A stretch of DNA of 64,000 nucleotides from Desmodesmus armatus (lineage: Eukaryota > Chlorophyta > Chlorophyceae > Sphaeropleales > Scenedesmaceae). The notes beneath the pieces are model-generated. The model did not search any database. It saw nothing but the letters and a program-made list of their open reading frames with translations, and had not been told where the DNA came from. This document shows, piece by piece, positions 21,909 through 31,780 of this stretch. Numbering within the stretch: the stretch's first letter is position 1; the number at the start of each line of letters is the position of its first letter. Location of the stretch: assembly GCA_007449985.2 (NCBI GenBank), contig VIIQ02000761.1, forward strand, positions 186,001 to 250,000. The letters are read 5' to 3'. The position numbers were made by a program, and so were the translations under genes.

Positions 21909-24900
21909 TCAGGCCGGTGCTGTTGCTGCTGGGGCAGCCGGGGCTGCTGCTGCTGTGCTGTTGCCCGTCACCGCCTGCAGCTCGGCCAGCAGCCCGCTCC
22001 AAGCCTTGACACCCTCAGATGACATGGAGGCCTGCGGTCATGACACCCACACCTCGTCAAAGTGTGCTTTCACTGTGCGTTCCCACGCACTCGTACTCAA
22101 CTTCGGAAAGTGGCAACTTTGGATGGATGATTCACTGGCTGGATGCACTCCATGTGTCTACACCCGACGTACGCGCGTCAGGTGTACCACCTTCTCAACA
22201 GCCTCTCTCCTCCCCCTCACAACTTGCAAAGAGCAGGTACACACATTACAAGGCAGCAACAAGATCAAGATAACCCCGTGCTGCAGACGCATGGTGCGTT
22301 GCCCACTAGCAGCTGTGTGGTTTTGTCCATCAGTGCCTGACCCAACCTGTGCTCTTTTCAGCCAAGAGCCTAGCTAGGCAATATCAACAGATGCATGCAC
22401 TGCACTGGACGCTAAAGGTTGGTGCACAAGGCCCTGGTCTCATGTGCATGCCAGTAATGATGATCCGCATGTTGCAACCCACCTGCGCCAGCGCAAAGTC
22501 CCTCAACAGCGCGCACATATCTGCACTGCGCTCCTTCTGCCACCTGCAATGCACCAGCAGGACAAGCCGCAACATATATTCAGCAGGTGCCTGGTGTGCC
22601 AACATCACGCACCAGGTGCATCAGCCACGACCACATGAGATGCCCAGCAACGTTCCGCTTCACAAGAACCAACAACAATGCAACAACGCAGCCGGCATGC
22701 CACGCAGGTGGGCCGCCGTGAGGCCACCGCAAGGGTTCATGCCAGCATGACATTCACCAAGGCAGAGATGCGCCCGCCCTGTCAGTGTGACCGTGGTCAC
22801 AGCAGACAATGCAGCCACACTGACGGTTACAGCTGCCGAAGTTTCCCACCTGTTCAGCTCCTCAGTCATGACAGCCACCAGCTCCTGTAACACAAAACAG
22901 TAATTGGATGTTACACAGAACATCGCCCATTTGGGGAGCCAACAAAAGGCGCATTGGGCAAAAGCAACTCTGAGCCGAAACAAAATGACTAACCACACCA
23001 ACCGTCCTTTCCTGTTTGGTCCATCATGCGGTCTTCACTCTACGTTCCTAAAGCGTTCCAGACAACCACCAAATAATTGCACAGGTACAGCTACAATCAG
23101 TGGCATGTCAGTTGGGCCAGCCAGTAGCAGCCTGTTCCTGAGGAACAGTGACAATCCTGGGCTGCTCTAGGCTGGGCTGGGCGCCTCCAGGGGTGACAAT
23201 CTTATATCCATCTCGCTGGTGAGGCTACGGCTCCGGCCCCCGGGAGTTTTGTTGTTGTCGCCTGAACGCGGTGTGTGCGGCCAGCCGGTGGGCTCCCTCC
23301 AACCCCTTGGCATCCCAGTCTGCCGTCCCTGGTGACCCCACAAAGAGAGGTGCAACACTTACCTCGTATGCAATCTTGCTGTCCCTCAGGCGTGCCTCAG
23401 CTTCGTTGACCTCCCTCTCCGCCTCTGACAGCTTCTCAGGGGGGCTGCCAGGGGTGCCGCGCAGCTTGGCCCACTTCACCTGCACAAACAGCCAGCAAAT
23501 TTGCACAGCCCTCACACATGCCATAAGGTGCGAGTCGGTGAGGAACAAGCCTGAAAAAGCTCAAGCGAAAGCTACCAGAGCTGTCCAATACAGCGCAGCT
23601 TGGCCCACTTCACCTGCACCAACAGCTAGCAAACATGCATGGTCCTCACGTTGGAACACATGGGTGAGTTGATGAGGCAGCCCATTGTACATGTGGCAGG
23701 CACCTTCTGTGTTGACTGAGCGCGCATCTGCTGTGACACTGCACTGGCACAGCCAGTGCTGCTATGCTGGACCTCAAGCTACCAGAGCTGTCCAGTACAT
23801 CGCACACAACAAGCAACCCAATGGTTTTCAGAATCAAATGCCCTAGCAGAACCGACTGCCAGTACCGAGCATCGACTATATCATGCGGACCATCAGCCCA
23901 ATCAAGCTTGCAGACATGCCGTACCCACATCCGCTGACAGTCACGCATGTGGTAGGTCGCATGTGTGCCCCGATCCCAGATGTGCTGGGTCCCACATGTG
24001 CTACTAGGATAGGTACGGCACCCTCATGAGCCCTTGCCTTGCTGGCTAGTGCTGAGGTTTGGCATCCCCTCCCACAATTACTGTATCTGTACTAGTGGGA
24101 CACTTGCGTACCTTCTTGGCATCCACATCATGCTTTGCTGCTATGTGTGCAGACAGCAGCAGCGCACGGTCCTGGCAAACAGAAGTGACAGAGCGCACGC
24201 TGCGCACCTGCAGTGGGACAGCCAGGTTATGCACAAATATTTTCGGCGAGGCGCAATACGCACTGGTGATGATACCACCTTGTCTCACAAGTGCAAACTG
24301 TACCAGAAGCACTGCACATATCAACCAGGCAACACGTCGTATATGCCAGTGGCTGCTATGCATGCATGCATGCATTGTTTGACTAAGTATGTTGACATTG
24401 GACACAAAACCACACTCGTACACCCGTCGCTGTATGCTTTACGTGCTGGCGTCTCTGGAGATTGTCCCAACACGCTCAGACTACCAATCTGTACATTTAC
24501 TCCCATTTGCGCAATGCAACACTTTCCGGAGGTGAGTGGCGAGAACATGTGGTGAGCGACAGTGAAAGCAAAGTGCAGTCCTAGAGCTCTTTGCGTCCCC
24601 TAGGTGTCTGTCAGCCAGCACCAGCAGCAGCACCAGCCTCACCGCCTCCTTGAGAGGTGCCTCAAACTTTGCGCCCAGCGCCTCGCAGCCCCTGCGCCTG
24701 GCAGCCACCAGCTCTGCCACTCTGCAGAGCCCCAGGCAAGACAAGACAGGTTTGGGCAGCTGTTCAGGGATTCGGAGTTAAGGGGGAAGGATACAATTAG
24801 CATTCCCGGGGCTATTGGGCACGAAAACTTGGATTTGGGTTACATATAAGGTCATTATGACTCCTGCACGGCCTTTTTGCAAAAACCCAAGCTTGGACTT

Positions 24901-27900
24901 TGGGGTAGCTGTAGTGGTGTGACCTGGCAGTGGCCAGTGACAAATGTTCACATGGACCCATGCAGGGTGCCTTAAATCGCTACAACAAAACTTCAAACTG
25001 TCATCGACTGTATTGACTGCTTTTCCTGGTGCTCGAAGCTCCTTGGGAGTGGCAACAGCACGTGATCCTACTCATCAACTGGCTGTAGCCATCATAGGCT
25101 CCTGAGAACCTTTTACGACACGCCCGTGCTACAGTATGATGACATGCATATCAGCATGCTGCTAATTCATCGCGATGGCAGACTGGTATTCCGAAACTTG
25201 CTGCAGCAGTGATGGGTGCAGCAGATCGGTGGGAGACGATTGGGAATACGGAATCGGACCGGATAGCAACGAACGCCTTCTTCGTTCACACATGATTGTT
25301 TTTGTCTTTTGACATCATGGCCTAGTTTTGCTCTGATCATCCTCTACAGGGCCCCTCTTGCTGCACCCCTGTGGTGTACCAGGCCCCAGTAGACCAGACA
25401 GGGGTGGCATTAGCCCCAGATGGTCCAGGCCACCCCTAAGAATGTGTAACTCTTGGAAAAGATCCATAAGTCTACCAGTAGACACCTGTGCTGCTCAGTC
25501 CAGCCACCCCAATTAATTGTATCCTTCCCCCTTAACAATTCGGGTTCAAGGTTAAAAATCCGCATTGGCAGTCACCATCTCTGCCACTCCTGCAGCCCCA
25601 GGCAGGACCCACAAGACAGCTTTTTGTGTCAGCCAGCAGGCCAGGCAAAGTCAACCAATGATGACTGTCCTGCCGACATGTGTATGCGTGTTGAGGGTAA
25701 AGTATATGAGTTGAGGCAAAGCCGCGACCCCTCATACACTCGGCCTACGTGCTGCCTTGCACGCTGGCTGGTGTGATAACCCTTGACACAGGCTGCAATT
25801 GAATGTGCAGTCAGAGCAGAACCGGAAGCTGAGGCTGACCCCCAAGACAAAAAAAGACCCCCTTGGACTGGCTTCAGTCAGGTGTGTGAAGTTGAGGTAC
25901 AGGAGGACCCACCTGCTGCTGAGTTGGCTGAAAGCTTCGCTGACATTGCCCTCCTCCAAGCGACCCAGGCGCTCCAGCGACTGCAGCACATGGCACACAG
26001 GAAGACTATCAGACATAGTAGGACAGCCCGGGATGGCAGAGGACTGAACACCTATCAACCATGAAAACAGCATGCAACATGACCCTGCTGCAAAGCACAT
26101 GCACCTGGCCATACAAAACAGTGTGGGAACTCAACAGCTGCCTTACACACCCCTTCACGTTAACCCTTCAGCATCGGCCTAGCTGTCAGTCAGTCAGTCA
26201 GTGTTCGTTACAAAGAGGCCTCAAGGACCCAGCCAACCCGATGCAAGCCCCGGGACCCATAATGAATGAATGAAGGTGTTACACGGGTTTCTCAAGCAAC
26301 TACGTTGCAACTGAACCCAGCCACGGATGGACACAACCAGCACGGAAGGGGGCCGTTCGGACAAACCCCACCATCAAAAGCTTGTCCCCGGGACCCAATC
26401 CATGCCTAGCTGGCCCTAGGCACCAACGCATGTGTGTTGAGGTTTGAAGGCACTCACTAGGCTGCGCTACCTGCCTATGCGGGGGGGTAGCTCAGTGGTA
26501 GAGCATCCGGTTACAATCTGGAAGGTCGTGAGTTCGTCTCCCACCCCCCTCGACTGCCCGTAGTGGGGCACCAGCCCTGTGTGGCGGGGTGCCAGCCCCC
26601 ACATGGAGCCACTACCAAGTGTGTCAGGCATGCGCGAAGCTGGTACCCGGGACCCATATGCTCGGGTAGGAACGCGTGCGCCCACTCCAAACACACTAGT
26701 GCCTTCGGCGCCGAGATGTGTGGGGTTGGTGTTCCTATAGGTGATGGCTTCAGAGGAAGCCGACTGCACCTGGGACTATTCCTATTCCTTTATGCTGTCA
26801 GAATCCGCCAAGACAACACCACGGCGGTTGGCTTGGCCTTGGCAGCAGGGTTGGGGGCCAGGGACCCTGTTCATTTTTTTGAAAAACATGTAGAAGGGCA
26901 TGAAGGTGACTGTAGCAGCAGGTTGGAGTTGCTCACCTGGCCAAACTCCAGCACTGCCTCCCCCAGCTCCACCTCCTTAGCTGTCAGGCGGGCGGCCTGG
27001 CGGTGGGCCTCAGACAAGTGGGACTCCAGCGCGAGAAGGTAGTCACGCACCTGCAGGCGGTTGTGCCACGTTATTGGTGCGGTGGGTTACCCGCAGTACA
27101 ATTGTAACCACTGGCCCCAGAGCAGTACAAGACAGGACACAGCCGAACGATGCTCACAGGACGTCGCGCACCCACAGGCGGCCGTGAAGACAGGAATGTT
27201 GTAACAGCTAATAACTCAATACGAACCCAAGTGGGCTGGCAGCAGTACAACTTAGGAAAGCACGATGTAGGGCCTGCTGCAGTTTCAGCACTCCTGGAAC
27301 AAAAGGGTATTGTGGTTCATGTTCCTTCATGTTCCTGGCCTTCCTTTGATGAAGGCCACGATCATGATATTGCCAGCACATACTTCGTTCAACCGCTTTC
27401 ACAGTCGTCTTCATATCCGGGCGTGCCTGAACACCCCATAGGGAGCCAACATGGGTCATATGGTACATTACCCCCTCTCGACAACCCACAAGACTGCCAA
27501 CCACCTCTGCAAGCACACGATAAACCACCCCCACAGCAAGAGCGCATGTGAGCAAGCAGAGTGTGTACTCATAACCCACCTTGATGCATATGCATCATCA
27601 ACCACTTCTTTTCGTTGACAGACACAACAGCTTCAGCCTCTGCGATCTTATTACAACTCACCTTGATGTACTCTGGGTCCTCAGCTGCGTCTGCCGCCCT
27701 GCTGCCGCTGGCGCCCACCATGCTGGTAGCCGCCTGCCCCAGCCCTTGAACCAGCCTACTGCATCACCCAGCCGCTTCTTAGGGCCGCCGCCAGCACCGT
27801 TGCTGGCAGCTAGAGAGGCCTGCAGGAAGACGGGACGAACGCTTTAATAGTTTCATAAGTTGTGTGTTAAACACATGAGTTACAACCATCAAGTGCATGT

Positions 27901-30900
27901 CATGACGACAGGCTTGAAAAGTGCGTTCCGACACGCGTGTGTGTGTGTGTGTGGGGGGGGGGGGGGGCGTGTGTGTGTGTGTGTGTGTGTGGGGGGGGGG
28001 GGGGGCGGCGCCAGGGGCAACAGGAAAGCGGAGAGGGATATGCTAGGTGGGCAGGAGAACTGACCGTACGGCTGCTCAATGCCAGCACGCAGGTTTGCAT
28101 GCAGGGGTTGAGCTCAGATGTCCGCACGCAAAAAAAACACAGCAGACGATGGGTGTGGTGCAGCTGTGTTCTGCTCCTACATTTACCAGCATTAACTCCA
28201 CAGACCCATCAACACCAAAGACGGTGCATGTGCTGCTGCCATGGGCCCCCATCACACCCCCAAAGCGTCAATGACACCGTGTGTTCTGTGACACCTAGAG
28301 CACTTTGTGTGAGTGTGGTCGGAGAAAGTAGCTGATCCATGAATGACTACTTCCACTGCTACTCAAGTGGGTCACGGCCTCGCCTGACCGCCCTTTTGGG
28401 AGCCTAACCAGGCCATAGACTCAAAATTCTTGACGGCACATTACCTGTCCTCGTGCCATCTCCACTGCCCAAGTGTCCTCGGTGGCCTCTAGGAAGAGCA
28501 GCAGGTCTCTCCAATCACACCCCCCTTAATGACACCATGTCCTGTGACACCCAGCACTCTTTGTGTGAATGTGGTCAGAGAAAGAAGGTGAACCATGCCT
28601 TACCCCCTCCCCCCCTCACACCCTTCCTTCAAGCTGTGACCCCCCCCCTCTTGGTAAAACCAAAAGAAAATAAAATGCATTACCTGTCCTCGTGCCATCT
28701 CCACTGCCCAAGTGTCCTCGGTGGCCTCTAGGAAGAGCTGCAGGTCTGGGCTCTTGCACAGCACAGGGTGCACAGCAACGCGGTTCAGAAACACCTGCAG
28801 ACAGAGCGCCAACAGCAGACTGCGGTCAGACCCTGTTCACTAGCAGCCTGCACAGCCTGGTTGACATTGATGAATGACAGGTGCTCAAAAACATAGTGAA
28901 GACGATAGTGAATTGTGTTGTGTCGGGGCCATCCTGCATGCTGCATGGGTGTCATCCTGGAGCATTGCTGTTGCCAGTGTGGCCTAGACGGGGGGCTACT
29001 TGAGGGGTGCAGCGCCTGCACATCTGCCTGGCGCAGACATGCATCATGAACAGCTTGCTTGTGCAGCATGCTGCTGCTGCCGTTACTGCTGCTAGGCCAT
29101 GCCACTGTCAACAAGCGACTGCCAGCCACGGTTACCAGGGCTGTGATGGGCTTGACGTGTCTCGCAGCCGTGGCAAGCGATGTCCTGGTTGTTGTTTTTT
29201 TGAACCTGGTTGTGATGCGGCCGATGTAGCAGACAGTTGCTATCTGGTGATTAAGGCAATTCATGCCTTGGAATCATTGTATTATCTGTTTGTGCCAAGT
29301 CAAAGATGACGTAAGTGTCAACACACCCACCTGCAGCGCCTGCCGCCTGTCTTCTATGAACTCCGGCCCCATCTGGAACTTCTGCACAGCATTCTTCTCT
29401 GGTAGCGGCGGGATGATCACGCCCCTGCGTCCATGAGGACATGCATGCCACAGCCGCCCAAGTCAGTACACAGGAGGGAATGCATGCAACAGCCTCTTCA
29501 ACCCAGCATGCAGCTGGGAGCCAGTAATACTGGACATCAATGCAACAGCCTCTATAAAAGTCAGCGCCGTGGCGCACGTCAGCAACGGCCTCTTGACATC
29601 GGTACATACAGCTGAGAGCCAGTGAAACTGGACATCAATGGATTACACCAGCAATGCACTGGAACAAGACAGACACTGACATTGATGTCTTGCACCTCCA
29701 TGCACTCCCTGTGGCCAGGAGGACATGCATGCAACAGCCTATTCAAATCAGCATGCAGCTGGGAGCCAGTGTATGATATTGGACATGCATGCGAAAGCCT
29801 CTCCATAGTCAGCACAGTGACTCACGTTGCATGCATTCCCTCCTGTGTGACACAGGAAGGAATGCATGCAACAGCCTCTTTAGATCAGTACATACAACTG
29901 GCAGCACATACAACTGGGAGCCAGTGACACCGGACCATTGACCGGATACACCCATAACGCACGTGAAGACACGTTGTCATACTGAACCTCCATGCACTCC
30001 CTGTGTCTAACACGCATGCCACACCCCCCACTGCATCTGCTTAACCCTCACGACAGGCAGTGCTGACGGTGCTGACGGTGCTGTGGTAAATGCGCTGACG
30101 GTGCTCACTGCTTGTACCGTGCTGTGATGCGCTGCGCTGTGATGTGCTGCGTATACTGACTGCGCTGACTCACACCCACTTGTTCTTTTCAGAGAGCATG
30201 TGCTCCAGGTGTGCAAAGTCCCTGAAGCGCCTTATGACCTCACTGGTGGGCCTGTTGTACTGAGGCAGGTCTGTGCGGGTGCGCACCTGGGACACAGAAA
30301 TTAGAACAGCACGGAGCCAGCGATAAACAATATTGAGCATGTGCTGATGTGTCAATTGTCAACAAGCCCAGCAAGCACAGCATGCAGCTGCTGCATAGCT
30401 GGCAGCCAGCTGCCTCCAGTAGTTGGTGGTGCTGTCAGTTTGCCAACACCATGACCAGAAACCAGAATCAGAGAGGGCCTTGAGCCAAGGCCTCGGTACT
30501 GATGGTGACTACTGCCTACTGCAGGACATCCAACTGCAGGAGCTGGTCCCACAGAAGCTGCTGGATGAAGTGTGCATGGTCACTGATGTGGGAGTCCCTC
30601 GTGACTCAACAGGCGCAACCAGTCCAAAGGCACCCACCTTGTACGAGACGTATGCCGAGACACCTTCGCCCTGCTTCACTGGGTCTGCTACAGCGATCTC
30701 AAAGGGGCTCAAAGCACCACCAGCTGTATCCGTTGCATGCAGCCCTGCACTGCCGTTGCTTGCTGCAGCTGGGCCCCCTGTGCTGGAGGGTGCTCCAACG
30801 CCGGGAACTGTGTGCATCGTCCCAGCATGTCCCATGCTGCCTGCAGTGCCTGGTAAGCTGTGGCTGGCTGCATCTGTCATGACAGACTCGTAGGGGGGCG

Positions 30901-31102
30901 GGGGCCCGGTGGGGTTTGAGAAGGAACCATGGCGCACGTTGTCGGTGCTGGCTTGCCCCCCAAACAGGGGATCCTGCAAACAATAACAGGCTTGAGTGTG
31001 CACAGCATGGCGGAAGGAGGTCCAGGCAGGTGTGCATGCGCAGCAGTTGCTCAACAGCTGACTGTCATGTTGCAGGACCTGCTCCTTCCAGGCAGACATT
31101 AT
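21909..31102 (-). CDS. Sorting nexin with PX and BAR domains (SNX1-like)
   Basis: Fourteen exons were read: ~31102-31082, 30973-30638, 30286-30174, 29424-29331, 28794-28684, 27819-27662, 27050-26937, 25980-25913, 24721-24643, 24207-24112, 23479-23363, 22884-22850, 22543-22483 and 22031-21909. Total is about 508 residues. A disordered N-terminus ([13 protein letters not shown]) is followed by a PX domain ([48 protein letters not shown]) that binds phosphoinositides, then a BAR domain ([18 protein letters not shown] through LRDFALAQ) that senses membrane curvature. Plant SNX1 acts in endosome-to-vacuole/retromer traffic. All introns close in phase except exon 6, which is 158 bp and needs 159: a one-base break in the GGG following TTCAA (27746-27748). 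The first exon and start codon are tentative. The introns hold a SINE, an exon-fragment duplication, a tandem array and dispersed repeats. Confidence 0.9.
22098..22165 (+). repeat. Dispersed repeat family A, copy 1
   Basis: About 68 bp beginning AACTTCGGAAAGTGGC and ending ACTCCATGTGTCTACACC. It matches segments at 39801-39872 and 56042-56110 (opposite strand) and a fragment at 57297-57328. Located in a sorting nexin intron. Confidence 0.85.
26481..26787 (+). mobile_element. tRNA-derived SINE
   Basis: Positions 26481-26553 fold as a tRNA: 7-bp acceptor stem (G-run with C-rich 3' strand), D arm GCTC/GAGC with loop AGTGGTA, anticodon stem TCCGG/CTGGA with loop TTACAAT, and T arm GTGAG/CCCAC with one mismatch. 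The A-box TAGCTCAGTGG is perfect, the B-box GAGTTCGTCTCC imperfect. The anticodon would be ACA, not a normal tRNA-Cys, so this is not a standard tRNA gene. It continues into a non-tRNA body (26599-26787) that is repeated at 62039-62226. A tRNA head plus a dispersed body is the classical SINE plan. It sits in a sorting nexin intron (minus-strand gene), in antisense orientation. Confidence 0.78.
27585..27658 (-). repeat. Dispersed repeat family C, copy 1 (exon-like)
   Basis: About 74 bp shared with 34944-35025. On the minus strand both copies read [17 protein letters not shown], with the few differences being mostly synonymous (for example ATC/ATA, GTT/GTC). This copy begins within a few bases of the 5' splice site after sorting nexin exon 6. 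It may be a copied coding exon. Confidence 0.8.
27937..28008. repeat. GT-microsatellite with two poly-G runs
   Basis: Two consecutive (GT)n tracts each followed by about 16 G, in a sorting nexin intron. Similar (GT)n-G runs occur at about 35411-35434 and 38836-38869. Confidence 0.93.
28265..28505 (-). repeat. Tandem copy of sorting nexin exon 5 end and donor
   Basis: The segment 28438-28505 is nearly identical to 28677-28745, the end of exon 5 with its 5' splice site. The upstream flanks (28265-28335 and 28523-28593) also match. An approximately 240-bp unit was therefore duplicated, leaving a second truncated exon copy with an intact donor inside the intron. Confidence 0.9.
29440..29900. repeat. 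Irregular tandem array with GCATGCAACAGCCTCT core
   Basis: Units with AATGCATGCAACAGCCTCTT, CAGCATGCAGCTGGGAGCCA and GGACAT elements recur several times in the intron between sorting nexin exons 3 and 4. Confidence 0.8.
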
Positions 31103-31780
31103 CCACCTTCAGGCCTGCCCCAAAGGTGCATTTGTGCTCACCATGGCTCCCTGCTCTGTGTCTACACGTTGGACTACTCCCTCAATATGCTGGTTTGTGT
31201 TGGGGTGTGTCTGTTCAACTGGGACTGCCCTAGCTTGGCGAACCCTCGAGTATATTGCAAGTTTGGACTGGCCAGAAAACGAGGCAGGTCAGAAGGGACG
31301 TGAACGACTTTGAGCGTCCAGTGGATCCGATATCCACTTGGACCTCGCCACCAGTGGGGTTTGCAGTTTGGTTATGGATGTGTCTGCCAGTTTCGTTATT
31401 GCAGCAACAAAACAAGGGACGTTGGGCCAGACTGTCTCAGTAGATGGGGTCAGCAGGATCGTGATCTCGATTATCAGTTTGAGCAAGGAGCCTCACCTTT
31501 CAGCCACGTGTATCGATCACAACATCTGTTGTTCAGATCTGTTGTGCTTGGCAGGACAGAGGACGCATTTGGCTGTTGCTGCCTTCAGAGCAGCAGCAGC
31601 AGCACCTGCTATATACAGCAGGTACCAGTACTGAGCACACCCATGCTGATGTCGATTCCGTAGTGCTCTGCAACTGCATTTCGAACTTAGTGGTGCTCTC
31701 AAGCGTGAACAAGAGCAGGCGCGTTAGCATGGTGCAGCTGCTGTAGTTGGTCTACAGAGCACACCAACAGCTGAAAGGCG
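31103..31780. promoter_or_regulatory. Divergent region between sorting nexin and TAF9
   Basis: Start codons of the two genes point away from each other about 680 bp apart, so both promoters are probably here. No clear TATA box or binding site was recognised. The size depends on the tentative sorting nexin start. Confidence 0.4.

Noticed and set aside
26481..26553. Functional tRNA-Cys gene with anticodon ACA
   Set aside because: The T loop and B-box are off consensus, the anticodon is not the normal GCA, and the segment continues into a dispersed repeat body. SINE head is the better reading.
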